The position numbers and the translations under genes are program-made. Positions 15,401 through 23,287 of a stretch of 38,970 nt of DNA are shown one piece after another. The stretch spans positions 1-38,970 of the forward strand of contig NZ_JARZAJ010000054.1 of assembly GCF_029892105.1 (NCBI RefSeq). Direction: 5' to 3'. The notes beneath the pieces are model-generated. The model worked only from the letters and a program-made list of their open reading frames with translations. It had not been told where the DNA came from and searched no databases. This DNA comes from Kitasatospora sp. GP82. GTDB taxonomy: Bacteria; Actinomycetota; Actinomycetes; Streptomycetales; Streptomycetaceae. How positions within the stretch are numbered: the first letter of the stretch is position 1; every line of letters starts with the position of its first letter.

Positions 15401-15851
15401 CCGGTCCGCGGTCCTGCACCTGGAGGCCTTCGACGAGGACGGCGGGCTGACCTTCTGCGAGCTCGCCGCCCGGCCCGGCGGAGGCGGCATCATCCGCGCC
15501 TTCGAGGCCACCCGGGGCATCAACCTGCGCCACGCCAAGCTGCTGATCGACGCCGGCGAGGACCCGCGCCGCCTGTTCGGCGACCCGGTCGCCGAGCATG
15601 CCGGGTACACCGTGCACTACTCGCGCGACGGTCTGCTGGCCGAGTACGACGACTCCGCGGTGGCCGATCGGGCCTACCACCGCACGGTGAACGCCCGGGT
15701 CGGCGAGGACCTGCGGCAGTCCGACTTCTCCGGTACCGGACTCAGCACCCACGTCTTCGCCGACGACTCCGCCGCCGAGGTGCGCCGTCTGCTGACCGAG
15801 GCCGAGCAGCGGATCCGGATCCGGGTCGAGCCCCAGAGGAGTGCAGGGTGA
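12411..15851 (+). CDS. Giant multi-module ATP-grasp ligase
   Basis: The 1146 residues contain two complete ATP-grasp modules and a gutted one between them. Module 1 (residues ~1-405) has an N-terminal Rossmann lobe, an ATP-binding Lys in VVVKPLSGYASIGVS (near 153), an 'IEEYAAG' hinge, and a metal-binding Glu/Asn in ELIEVNGRIAGH (near 275). Its C-terminal domain has 'YDRIGHVLTVGPT'. The middle segment (~410-740) repeats this architecture: a Rossmann-like 'HVLLLLGPDGIAGERVIDAVG', a strand pair, a C-terminal 'TALWYVVTGTGETDCRDAAARI'. It lacks the Lys-bearing ATP lid, and the Glu/Asn strand reads AALAQPGLDDH. Module 3 (~745-1146) is intact: Lys in VVVKPRDLSGSQGV (near 893) and Glu in TFCELAARPGGGG. 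ATP-grasp ligases activate carboxylates as acyl phosphates for amide bond formation, so this protein could form two such bonds. The stop overlaps the next gene by GTGA. Confidence 0.88.
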   Translation: MHIVMLEVALARGFAYLEDLSDAGIEVSLVVRSLDAYAGAADFQGHKRATRIIEVPDTEQAEDLAGRIRDRLGPNPPDGVFCVTERCMPAAARLARDLGVPHESVETVRLLRDKAAVRALLDRAGLGTLRWRSVEQVADGLAAAEEIGYPVVVKPLSGYASIGVSVVWAPEQAEHALHEALGAPGGGRALIEEYAAGRHVSAELLVQDGRPVVLGFAERLPVRPGTTAELGGHFPAQFEQRGAARQFALDVVAALGIRNSPIHLEMLVTPTGPELIEVNGRIAGHVVTRQMELALDRSLTMDLAALATGQPVREAAEPVAVSALRHMWTEQGGVVRSVELPEEPVPGIAECRLGVGPGDLVRPLRHNYDRIGHVLTVGPTAADAARLADEARALIRVELDHVPDTTEPADFPVVMADGRHVLLLLGPDGIAGERVIDAVGAAADQVSVVWSGAPDAAAAVRLYWAERCRGRWYTAPDDVAARRALAALHAEALPVDAVVTFAPSLAALADTLSAMLRGEELPAAETATGAGPVAGPGHTVVSLLTDDGVHHLGVVEDLGADPDGHRTLRYPAPLSEADRTALLDRAAETLRQSGPRRGAVRVLLPRTGAALAQPGLDDHTRALLDAVHPRDVVSTVTAAALGRPIRLPAPRPGRHALLRTVAGPTGSFRVVEATPATEMYDDPAVASVGVPLPAGSVHHADRHAPEYRPTALWYVVTGTGETDCRDAAARIAANLRFRYAELDQRTHVLLLDRTGGAAWTTDDGAPVLPPERFRLSVLSGHPALGTLPAAPADLVQRTDILDLDAVTRTVAAVHSTHPVHRVSSGTERLLGPVAALRERLALPGDGSRYTLAVRDKAEMKRLALGAGIAHAEGRVVYQPGDVLDLMRRHGAVVVKPRDLSGSQGVTVCRDDTSLAQWLRTRFVPGRYLAEEFRSGPMCHIDAVVHDSAILAWDVSGYLRDTLAYTRGLPLSGQTCDDPRLRAAASTLLEQVVDAWRIRSAVLHLEAFDEDGGLTFCELAARPGGGGIIRAFEATRGINLRHAKLLIDAGEDPRRLFGDPVAEHAGYTVHYSRDGLLAEYDDSAVADRAYHRTVNARVGEDLRQSDFSGTGLSTHVFADDSAAEVRRLLTEAEQRIRIRVEPQRSAG

Positions 15852-16402
15852 TCGTCGGTATCCTCGGCAGCGCCGCAGCGCCCTCCAGCACCCGGGCCGG
15901 ACTCACCGCCGTCGGAAACCAACTGCGGTCCTACGGGGTCGAGTTCGCACTGCTCGACCTCGGAGTGGAGTTCCGCCGCCCGCACCACCCGGCCGAGTAC
16001 CGCGACCCCGGCCAGGGGAGCCAGACCGCACTGCTGCGCGACCGGCTCGCCACCGCGTCCGGTTTCGTGCTCGGTACGCCGGTCTACCACGGTTCGTACA
16101 GCGGCCTGCTCAAGAACGCGCTGGACCACCTGCTCAGCGACGCCTTCGCCGGTCGGCCGGTCGGCCTGCTCGCCAACGGTGGCGGGCCGCGCGGCGCGGC
16201 GGTCGCCTGCGACCAGCTGTGTACGGTCGTCCGGGCGCTCGGCGGCTGGGCCGTACCCACCCATGTCTCCACCACCACAGCCGACTTCACTCACGGGCAG
16301 CCGAGTCAGGACGTGCTGGGGCGGATCGAAACCATGGTGGACCAGATGCTGCTGTTCCTCGACCGCACCCGGCCGCTCGCCGTCCCGGCCGGCCGGGCCT
16401 GA
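15848..16402 (+). CDS. Second FMN reductase-family oxidoreductase
   Basis: A 184-residue flavodoxin-like protein starting at GTG 15848, overlapping the ATP-grasp stop. 'GILGSAAAPSSTRAGL' is the FMN phosphate loop, 'FVLGTPVYHGSYSGLLKNALDHL' is the flavin/substrate loop characteristic of NADPH-dependent FMN reductases, and 'LLANGGGPRGA' is the third cofactor-binding segment. It differs clearly from the other FMN reductase at 6443. Its phosphate loop lacks the usual Arg (GSLR). Expected role is reduced-flavin supply or direct reduction/oxidation of a pathway intermediate. A 49-bp gap with AAGGAAG separates it from the oxygenase gene. Confidence 0.83.
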   Translation: MIVGILGSAAAPSSTRAGLTAVGNQLRSYGVEFALLDLGVEFRRPHHPAEYRDPGQGSQTALLRDRLATASGFVLGTPVYHGSYSGLLKNALDHLLSDAFAGRPVGLLANGGGPRGAAVACDQLCTVVRALGGWAVPTHVSTTTADFTHGQPSQDVLGRIETMVDQMLLFLDRTRPLAVPAGRA

Positions 16403-16451
16403 CCTCTCGCCGGCCCTCCCGCCCGCTCCCGCCGACCCAAGGAAGTCCGTC

Positions 16452-17402
16452 ATGCTCAAGGAACTGTACGAGATAGACCTCAGCGGCCACGGCAGCGATC
16501 GCCGGCTCCGGGCAGCGCTGCAGGACGGTTTCTTCTTCGTCCGCAACACCGTCCCGGAGAGCCTGCTGGACGACGCCTACCAGCTGCTGGAAGCCTTCTT
16601 CGCGCTCCCCGCGGAGGTCAAGCAGGAGTGCCGGGTGCCCGGCAGCAACGGCCAGTCCGGCTTCACGCCCCCGCTGGTCGAGACCGCCGAGAAGGGCCGG
16701 GTGCCGGACTGGAAGGAGCTCTTCCACTGGGGCGTCAGGCTGCCCGAGGACCACCCGCTGAGGGTCAGGTACCCCTCCCGCTACCCGCAGCCGCTGCTGC
16801 CCGAGGCGCTCGTCCCCGGGATCGACGCGGTGCTGACCGAGCTGCACACCCGGATGCTGGCCTTCCAGCACGAGGTGGCCGCGGAGATCGGGCGCTCGCT
16901 CGGCCTGCCCGCCCAGTACTTCGCGGAACTGCTCCAGGACGGCCCCGTGGTCAACCGGGCCACCTGGTACCCGCCGATGCAGGACGCGCCGTCGCAGGAC
17001 CATGTCTGGGCGGTCGAGCACCAGGACTTCGACCTCATCACCGCGCTGCCCAGGGCCACCGCCGGCGGCCTCCAGGTGCAGGCGGAGGACGGCAGTTGGC
17101 TGCCGGTGGACGCGCCGGCCGGCTACGCCGTGGTCAACGTCGGCATGGTGCTGGAGCGGCTGACCGGCGGCCTCGCCCGCGCCGCCGTGCACCGAGTGGT
17201 GGCCGAGCCCGGCCAGAGCGGCGGGCGCCTGTCGATCGTCCAGTTCTGCCACCCCGCGCCCTGGACCGTCCTGACGCCGCTGCGGATCCCCGGCGAGGAG
17301 GAGCGCGCGTCACGCTTCCCCACCCTCACCGCGGACGACCTGTTCCAGCGCACCATGTACCGGATCAACCGGCTCGACAGCCGTGGCCTGAAGGAGAACT
17401 GA
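16452..17402 (+). CDS. Isopenicillin-N-synthase-like Fe(II) dioxygenase
   Basis: A 316-residue non-haem iron oxygenase of the IPNS/2-oxoglutarate-dependent family. Residues 1-100 are the DIOX_N region (ALQDGFFFVRNTVPESLLDDAYQLLEAFFALP). The iron triad is visible: His190 and Asp192 in EHQDFDLITAL, and His247 in AAVHRVV. 'GGRLSIVQF' supplies the RxS that binds the 2-oxoglutarate carboxylate. Family reactions are hydroxylation, desaturation, ring closure or ring expansion. Start ATG 16452 follows AAGGAAG. It lies between an FMN reductase and an ATP-grasp gene, so it probably tailors an amino-acid or azapteridine-like intermediate; the specific step is unknown. Confidence 0.88.
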   Translation: MLKELYEIDLSGHGSDRRLRAALQDGFFFVRNTVPESLLDDAYQLLEAFFALPAEVKQECRVPGSNGQSGFTPPLVETAEKGRVPDWKELFHWGVRLPEDHPLRVRYPSRYPQPLLPEALVPGIDAVLTELHTRMLAFQHEVAAEIGRSLGLPAQYFAELLQDGPVVNRATWYPPMQDAPSQDHVWAVEHQDFDLITALPRATAGGLQVQAEDGSWLPVDAPAGYAVVNVGMVLERLTGGLARAAVHRVVAEPGQSGGRLSIVQFCHPAPWTVLTPLRIPGEEERASRFPTLTADDLFQRTMYRINRLDSRGLKEN

Positions 17403-17403
17403 C

Positions 17404-18735
17404 ATGACGACAACTGCATTCGAGCAGCCCCACCTGCTGCTGGTGGCTGGCGTCGGCGGGCTCTCCGCGGTCGACGCACTGGGCGCCGCCCGGCGCGCCA
17501 CACCCCGGGTGAGCGTGGTGTTCGTGACGGCCTGGGGGCCCGCCGATGCGGTACGCACCGCCTGGGAAGCGGCCTCCTCGGGCACGGCGGGCGCCGAGTT
17601 CCTGGTCGCGGACGACCTCGACGGCGTGGTGAGCGCCGCGCTCGCCCTGCACCAGCGGTTCCCCCTGCACGGCGTGGTCACCTACTCCGAGCTCCTGCTG
17701 CGCCCCCAGGCCGAGATCACCGCCCGTCTCGGCCTGCCGGGCAACCGTCCCGAGGCCGTCGTCACCGCCCAGTCCAAGGCGCTCCAGCGCGCGACCTTCG
17801 CCGAGCACGGCGTCCCCTCGCCGCGGTCGGCGGCGATCCGCACCGCGGCCGACCTCGCCCCGGCGATGGCCGCCGTCGGGCTGCCCGCGGTATTCAAGCC
17901 CTCGCTGGGGGCCGGCAGCCAGGGCGTCCACCGGGTGTCCAGCCAGGAGGAGTTGGCGGCCGCGTTCGAGGCCGCGCAGGACGCCGACAGCCCGTTCATC
18001 CAGGACGACGGCGCCTTCCTGCTGGAGGAGCCGATGCCCGTGGAGGGCTCCGCGCCGTCGCCGTACGCGGACTACGTGAGCGTGGAGTCGCTGATCTTCC
18101 ACGGCGAGGTGGAGCACCTGGCGGTCAGCGACCGGCTGCGGCTTCAGCACGGCTATGTCGAGGAGGGGGTGGTACTGCCGAGCCAGCTCGACGAGGCCAC
18201 CCACCGGAGCCTGTACGACTGCGCCGAGCAGGCGATCTCGGCCATCGGCCTGACCCACGGCGCCGTGCACACCGAGATCGCGCTCACCCCGGACGGCCCC
18301 AAGGTCATCGAGGTCAACGCCCGCGCCGGCGGCCCGCTCCCCACCCTGCTGAACGTCGTCGCGGGGTACGACTTCGCCGCCGAGATCGCCCGCGTCGCGC
18401 TGGGCCTGCCGGCCGGGCCGTACCCGGAGCCGATCGCGGCCATCTGCTTCCGCCTGGTGCCGATCCCGGCGGGGGCCTGGCGGGTGACGGCCCAGCGGAC
18501 CGCCGCCGAGGCGCACGCCGAGTTCCCCCAACTGGTGCGCCTGGGACTGCGGTTCCGTCCGGGCCAGGAGGCCCGCCGGGACACCACCCAGCACCTGGCC
18601 GCGTTCACGGTCCGCGCCGAGACCCGCGACGAGGCCAGGGCCGTCGCGGCGGCCGTCGAGGAGTACCTCGACTTCCGCCTCGAACCGATCGCCGAGCCGG
18701 CGTCCGCCGGTGGCACGCAGGGCGGGCACCGATGA
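17404..18735 (+). CDS. ATP-grasp carboxylate-amine ligase
   Basis: A 443-residue single-module ATP-grasp. Residues 1-120 are the Rossmann-like preATP lobe (HLLLVAGVGGLSAVDAL). 'AVFKPSLGAGSQGVHRV' places the ATP lysine near residue 163, 'LLEEPMPVEG' is the hinge, and 'KVIEVNARAGGPLP' near 300-312 provides the Mg-binding Glu and Asn. The C-terminal domain follows. This is the L-amino acid ligase/BL00235-like class, which couples a carboxylate to an amine with ATP hydrolysis to ADP. With the giant protein at 12411 the operon has three apparently active modules. It starts one base after the oxygenase stop and overlaps the MFS gene by ATGA. Confidence 0.87.
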   Translation: MTTTAFEQPHLLLVAGVGGLSAVDALGAARRATPRVSVVFVTAWGPADAVRTAWEAASSGTAGAEFLVADDLDGVVSAALALHQRFPLHGVVTYSELLLRPQAEITARLGLPGNRPEAVVTAQSKALQRATFAEHGVPSPRSAAIRTAADLAPAMAAVGLPAVFKPSLGAGSQGVHRVSSQEELAAAFEAAQDADSPFIQDDGAFLLEEPMPVEGSAPSPYADYVSVESLIFHGEVEHLAVSDRLRLQHGYVEEGVVLPSQLDEATHRSLYDCAEQAISAIGLTHGAVHTEIALTPDGPKVIEVNARAGGPLPTLLNVVAGYDFAAEIARVALGLPAGPYPEPIAAICFRLVPIPAGAWRVTAQRTAAEAHAEFPQLVRLGLRFRPGQEARRDTTQHLAAFTVRAETRDEARAVAAAVEEYLDFRLEPIAEPASAGGTQGGHR

Positions 18736-19982
18736 GCCGGCAGACCGCGCCGCCGCCGACGACGGACGGCTCCCCGGCGGCCCCCGCCCCGGGGCCCGGC
18801 CGGCGGCGGGTGTACGCCGTCGGGCTCGCCGACTCCACCGGCCTGGGCATGTACCTCGCCTTCTCGGCCGTCTACCTGCACAACGCCGTCCACCTGCCGA
18901 ACCGTCAGATCGGCGTGGCGCTCGGCGTCGCCGGGCTGGCCTCCCTGCTCGGGGCGCTGCCGGTGGCGCGGTTCGCGCAGCGGTACGGGCTGCGCCGATC
19001 GCTCGTCGTGCTGTTCCTGATCCGGGCGGCCTCCTTCGCCGCGCTGGCCGCCGCCGTGGACCTGCCCACCGCCGCACTCGCCGCCGGGGTCGGCGGCCTG
19101 CTGAACCGCGGCATCGGACCGCTGATCCAGTCGGTGCTGGTCGCCGGCCGGGACTCGGCCGGGGCCGTCGACGGGCTCGCCCGGCTCCGCGCCCTGCGCA
19201 ATATCGGCATGGCCGCCGGGGCGCTGCCCTCCGGTGCGGCCGTCGCCGTCGGTACGCCCTGGGCGTACCGCGCGGTGATGCTCGCCGCCGCCGCCGTCTT
19301 CGTGGTCTGCGCGGCCGTCGCCCGCGGCTTCACCGGCGGCGGCGAGGTACGGCAGCCGGCCGGCCGGCGCGGTGCGGGGGTGAGCCGCAACCGGCCGTTC
19401 CTCGCCGTCACCGCGCTGTTCGGAGCGCTGACCCTGTCCGCGATCCTGCTCGGCATCGGCCTGCCGCTGTGGATCACCCAGAACACCCGGGCGCCGTCGT
19501 GGAGCGTGGGTCTGGTCCAGATCCTCAACACCGTCCTCGTGGTGCTCCTCCAGGTGCGGGTCAGCCGGGGGTCGGAGAAGCCCCGCCGGGCCCGCCGGAT
19601 GCTGCTGGCCGGCGGCTTGCTGGCGGCGCTCGCCGCGGCCCTGGCGCCGCTGTCCGGGCTCGGTGGCGGCCTGTCGGCGCTGGGCGTGGTGGCGGCCGTG
19701 GTCCTGCTGTTCACCCTGGCCGAGCTGTGCATCAGCGCGGGTGGAACGGGCCTCGCCCTGGCGTACACCCCGGAGGGCCAGCGCCCGGTCTACCTGGCCA
19801 CCTTCAACCTCGGCTTCGCGTCCGCCACCGTCGTCGGCCCCAGCCTGGTGAGCGCGGGCCTGAGCCTGGGCCGCCCGGGCTGGTTCGCCTGGGCGATCCT
19901 CTTCGTGGTCCTCGGCCTGGCCGCCCTGGCGATTCCGGCGGAGCATCAGCTCCAGCGCGGGACAACGGACGAGACGACCTGA
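18732..19982 (+). CDS. MFS exporter
   Basis: A 416-residue major facilitator protein with about 12 hydrophobic segments arranged as 6+6 around a polar loop near residue 205-220. The N-terminal cytoplasmic tail is Pro-rich, followed by 'VYAVGLADSTGLGMYLAFSAVYL'. The TM2-3 loop reads ARFAQRYGLRRSL, matching the MFS G-x-x-x-D-R-x-G-R-R pattern loosely. Translational overlap with the ATP-grasp gene makes it the likely exporter or self-protection pump for the operon's product. Substrate cannot be predicted. Confidence 0.87.
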   Translation: MSRQTAPPPTTDGSPAAPAPGPGRRRVYAVGLADSTGLGMYLAFSAVYLHNAVHLPNRQIGVALGVAGLASLLGALPVARFAQRYGLRRSLVVLFLIRAASFAALAAAVDLPTAALAAGVGGLLNRGIGPLIQSVLVAGRDSAGAVDGLARLRALRNIGMAAGALPSGAAVAVGTPWAYRAVMLAAAAVFVVCAAVARGFTGGGEVRQPAGRRGAGVSRNRPFLAVTALFGALTLSAILLGIGLPLWITQNTRAPSWSVGLVQILNTVLVVLLQVRVSRGSEKPRRARRMLLAGGLLAALAAALAPLSGLGGGLSALGVVAAVVLLFTLAELCISAGGTGLALAYTPEGQRPVYLATFNLGFASATVVGPSLVSAGLSLGRPGWFAWAILFVVLGLAALAIPAEHQLQRGTTDETT

Positions 19983-19995
19983 GAGGATCGCCGAC

Positions 19996-20412
19996 ATGAC
20001 GGCCGACATAATCGACTTGCAGCTCGCCATCCGCATCGCCCGTCCGGTCCTGGACCTGGACGCCAGCGAGGACTTCTACGTCCGGGGCCTGGGCCTCGCC
20101 CTGCTCGGCCGGGTCGCGGGGGACCCGGCCGCCGGCGAGCGCGATCTGCTGATGGTGGGTCCCTCCGGCGGCTTCTGGCACCTGGAACTCACCGCGAGCA
20201 GCACCGACCCGGTACAGCCCACCCCCACCCCCGAGGACCTGCTCGTCGTCTACCTCGGCCGCTCGGCGCCGGAGGAGGCGATCGCCCGGGCGGTCCGGCA
20301 CGGCGGCACCGTCGTCGCCTCGCACAACCCGTACTGGGACCGCTGGGGCATCACCCTGGCCGACCCGGACGGCTACCGCGTCGTCCTCACCGAACGGACC
20401 TGGAAGTCGTAG
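19996..20412 (+). CDS. VOC/glyoxalase-fold protein
   Basis: A 138-residue vicinal-oxygen-chelate protein with two beta-alpha-beta-beta-beta halves. 'LAIRIARPVLDLDASEDFYVRGLGLALL' opens the first half, 'FWHLELTAS' is the first metal-strand candidate, and 'HNPYWDRWGITLADPDGYRVVLTERTW' is the second. It resembles the YycE-type VOC group. Candidate ligands are His in WHLEL and the C-terminal DGYRVVL strand. VOC proteins serve as antibiotic-sequestering or degrading resistance proteins, and a VOC enzyme (TxDE/TflA of Paenibacillus) degrades toxoflavin, so a self-protection role fits the context. The primary similarity to TxDE is not evident to me. It is the last gene of the operon and converges on the ABC gene with 9 bp between stops. 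Confidence 0.8.
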   Translation: MTADIIDLQLAIRIARPVLDLDASEDFYVRGLGLALLGRVAGDPAAGERDLLMVGPSGGFWHLELTASSTDPVQPTPTPEDLLVVYLGRSAPEEAIARAVRHGGTVVASHNPYWDRWGITLADPDGYRVVLTERTWKS

Positions 20413-20421
20413 CGACCGCGG

Positions 20422-23286
20422 TCACCGGATCTGGCGGCGGACCAGCTCGTGGAACACGCCGCCCGTGTCGGCGAGGAGTTCGGCCGGTGGCCCCTGCTGG
20501 ATGACCCGGCCCTCCGACATGACGATCACACGGTCGGCGTCCATGACGGTGGACAGCCGGTGCGCGATGACGATGCGGGTGGAGCGCAGCTTGCGGGTGC
20601 TCTCGATCACGACGCGCTGGGTCTCGTTGTCCAGCGCACTGGTGGCCTCGTCGAAGAAGAGGACGCGCGGGTGCCTGATGAGGGCCTGAGCGATCATCAG
20701 GCGTTGCCGCTGTCCACCGGACACGGTGCCGCCGCCGTCGGAGAGCACGGTGTGCATGCCCATCGGCATGCGCTTGATGTCCTCGGCCAGACCGGCCATC
20801 TCGGCAGCCTCCCAGGCCTCTTCCAGGGAGAACATCTCGGCGCCGCAGATGCTGTCCAGGATGGAGCCGGTGAACGGCTGTGCGTTCTGCAGGACGACTC
20901 CGCACTGACGCCGGACGGCTGACTGGTCCAGGGCCGCCAGGTCCTGGCCGTCGTAGAGCACGTTGCCCGAGGCCGGTCGGTCGAAGCCGATGAGCAGCCG
21001 GAGCAGGGTCGACTTGCCGCAGCCGCTGGCCCCGACGATCGCGACGAACTCGCCCGGCAGCACCTGGAACGACACATTGTCGAGGACCAGCGGCCCGTCC
21101 TCGGCGTACCGGTACGACAGCTGCCTGACCTCGATCCCGCCGGACAGGGTGCCGGGCTGGGTGCTCCCGCCGCGGACCTCGGGGACCTCCTGGAGCACCG
21201 GCTTGATCTGCTCGAACATCGGCAGGACGGAGGCGGCCGAAATCAGCGCACCGGTGAGCTGCGTCGCCGAGCTCAGCATCATCGTCACGGCGGTGTTGAA
21301 GGTGAGGAAGCTGCTTGCCGACAGGCTCCCGCGGGCCGGTCCTGCGAGCAGCACGAACATCACCAGCGTGCAGAAGGGCAGATAGACCGCGTTGAGGACG
21401 GTGATCAGGTTCTTGATCCGGCCCACCCGCTGCTGCAACTCGCGGCTGCGGGCGAACTCGCCCGCCCAGGCGGCGTAGGCGAAGCTCTCCGCCGCGGCGA
21501 CGCGCAGTTTGGGCAGTCCGCGCAGCGTCTGGAAGGCCTGGTTGTTGAGCCTGTTGGAGAGCTTGAGCAACCGGCGCTGCCACCGCAGTTGCCACAGACC
21601 CATACCGAGGAACACCGAAGCGATGACGATCAGCATGGCGACCGCCGTCAGTGCCAGCGGGACGCTGTAGCACAGCAGCAGGACGAGGTTCACCGTGCCG
21701 ACCGTGCCGGCCTGAACGGTCACCGAGGTGATGCCGGACAGCACGCGGCGCATCGCGCTGATGCCCATGGCCGCGCTCGCCAGTTCTCCGGTGGAGCGCT
21801 CGGCGAAGAACTTCGTCGGCAGGCGCAGCAGCCGGTCCCAGACGGCGGGTTGGAGGGTGGCTTCGACACGTCCTTCCATGCGCAGGATGGAGATGTTCTG
21901 CAGCAGCATGAAGGCGGCGGAGACGACGGTGGTGGCCACGATCGCCAGCGAGGTCTGGACGATGAGACCGTTCTCGGCGTTCGGTACGTAGGCGCCGAGA
22001 ACCTGTCCGGTCGCGATCGGCACCAGGGCACCGAGACCGACCGCGACCAGGCCGCCCAGGATCAGGTTCCGCAGGTCCGCACCGGTGCCGCGCAGACTGA
22101 AGCGGAGCAACCGCCAGGCGGACATCGGCTGTTCCGGCAGCGGTCGGTAGAACATGACCGCGCGGGGCTCGAACTCGTCCGCGTTCGCCGCGCCGACCGC
22201 CGTCCGCCTGCCGCTCCTGGGTTCCACCGCCTCGTACCTGCCACGGCGCCACAGCAAGGCGACCGGGGCTCCGCTCGCGGCCCGGTGACCGAGCAGGGGA
22301 CCGGCGTTCTCCTGCCACCAGCGCTCGCCCAGCCCGACCACACGGGTACGGAAGCGCGAGCTCAACGCGATGCGCTCGACCGGGTTCAACCGGTCGTTCA
22401 ACGAGCCGCCGTCCACGGGCGCCGAGACCTGGATCCCGGCCGCCTCGCCGACCCGGCGGCAGGCGGCGAGTGTGGCGTCGTCACCTCCCGCGGCCCGACC
22501 GGGTGTCGCCCTCGTCGACCTGCCCGGCCTGTCGGAGCTGTCGATGGAGGCCAGCAGCGCCTGATCCGCCTGCGCACGGACGGCTTCGCCGGCCCTGATT
22601 CCGGCCGCCGTCCGGTCCTCGTGCGTGCGCTCCAGCTGCTCGATCCAGCGGTCCAGTGCGAACAGCAGCCGTGACTGCTGGTCGACCATACGCTGCCACA
22701 TGGCGCCGTCGATGAGCAGGTCCCAGGCCGCCCCCTGGTCGAACGGGGCGCCGTACTGCAGGCTGCCGGGGTCAACCGGCATCCACAGGATGCCGTCGTC
22801 GGCCGGTTCACAGGCGCCCACCGACCCGTCCATGGACGGTTCGAACAGGATCCGCAGGCCGCGTCCGACGCCTCGGGCGAACGCGTCCTCCAGCGGGCCG
22901 AGGACCGCTTCGTGGCCGCCAGGCGACCACTGTTCGCCGTACTGGTACTCGTACTCGGGCCTGACCAGCTCCCTGAACTGGATCCGGCGCAGCACGCACC
23001 CCTGCAAGGGCCTGCCGACGAGGGTGTGCTGCGGGCCCGCGACCGGGCCGAGCAGCAGGGCTCCCGTTTCGAGCCGGCCGAGGAAGTGCCAGCGCCCCTC
23101 GCTGACGGCGTCGACCGCGAAGAGGTCCATCGCGCCGCCCGCGACCAGCCACAGCACCTGGGGCCCTTCCAGCGGCAGGCTGCGCGTGTTCGCGCAGTCG
23201 ACCACGGTGCCCAGGCCGCCCATGGCGCCGACCACCAGGTCGCCGCCCTGGGCATCGGTGACCACGGGGTGGTGAACGGATGTCAC
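20422..23286 (-). CDS. NHLP-type bacteriocin export ABC transporter, permease/ATPase
   Basis: A 954-residue half-transporter. Residues ~1-330 are a long N-terminal cytosolic region typical of the NHLP/NHLM permease-ATPase subunit, with no peptidase motif. Residues ~380-690 are an ABC exporter membrane domain (RNLILGGLVAVGLGALVPIATGQVLG; 'LVLLLCYSVPLALTAVAMLIVI'). Residues ~715-950 are the ATPase: Walker A GASGCGKST, signature VSGGQRQRL, Walker B VLFFDEATSALD, H-loop IVIAHRLSTV. It starts at GTG 23286, one base after the stop of the peptidase-containing partner. The two probably form a heterodimer that exports the precursor peptide encoded at 26726. Its 3' end converges on the VOC gene. Confidence 0.92.
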   Translation of the reverse strand: MTSVHHPVVTDAQGGDLVVGAMGGLGTVVDCANTRSLPLEGPQVLWLVAGGAMDLFAVDAVSEGRWHFLGRLETGALLLGPVAGPQHTLVGRPLQGCVLRRIQFRELVRPEYEYQYGEQWSPGGHEAVLGPLEDAFARGVGRGLRILFEPSMDGSVGACEPADDGILWMPVDPGSLQYGAPFDQGAAWDLLIDGAMWQRMVDQQSRLLFALDRWIEQLERTHEDRTAAGIRAGEAVRAQADQALLASIDSSDRPGRSTRATPGRAAGGDDATLAACRRVGEAAGIQVSAPVDGGSLNDRLNPVERIALSSRFRTRVVGLGERWWQENAGPLLGHRAASGAPVALLWRRGRYEAVEPRSGRRTAVGAANADEFEPRAVMFYRPLPEQPMSAWRLLRFSLRGTGADLRNLILGGLVAVGLGALVPIATGQVLGAYVPNAENGLIVQTSLAIVATTVVSAAFMLLQNISILRMEGRVEATLQPAVWDRLLRLPTKFFAERSTGELASAAMGISAMRRVLSGITSVTVQAGTVGTVNLVLLLCYSVPLALTAVAMLIVIASVFLGMGLWQLRWQRRLLKLSNRLNNQAFQTLRGLPKLRVAAAESFAYAAWAGEFARSRELQQRVGRIKNLITVLNAVYLPFCTLVMFVLLAGPARGSLSASSFLTFNTAVTMMLSSATQLTGALISAASVLPMFEQIKPVLQEVPEVRGGSTQPGTLSGGIEVRQLSYRYAEDGPLVLDNVSFQVLPGEFVAIVGASGCGKSTLLRLLIGFDRPASGNVLYDGQDLAALDQSAVRRQCGVVLQNAQPFTGSILDSICGAEMFSLEEAWEAAEMAGLAEDIKRMPMGMHTVLSDGGGTVSGGQRQRLMIAQALIRHPRVLFFDEATSALDNETQRVVIESTRKLRSTRIVIAHRLSTVMDADRVIVMSEGRVIQQGPPAELLADTGGVFHELVRRQIR

Positions 23287-23287
23287 G

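Noticed and set aside
12381..15752. Minus-strand open frame of 1123 codons opposite the giant ATP-grasp
   Set aside because: It is an antisense shadow of high-GC codon bias: low-complexity Gly/Arg/Val/Gln composition, no domain motifs, and the plus strand has clear ATP-grasp motifs.
19996..20412. Direct equivalent of the tox-cluster ToxM or TxDE enzyme
   Set aside because: The sequence reads as a generic YycE-like VOC protein; only the context suggests resistance.
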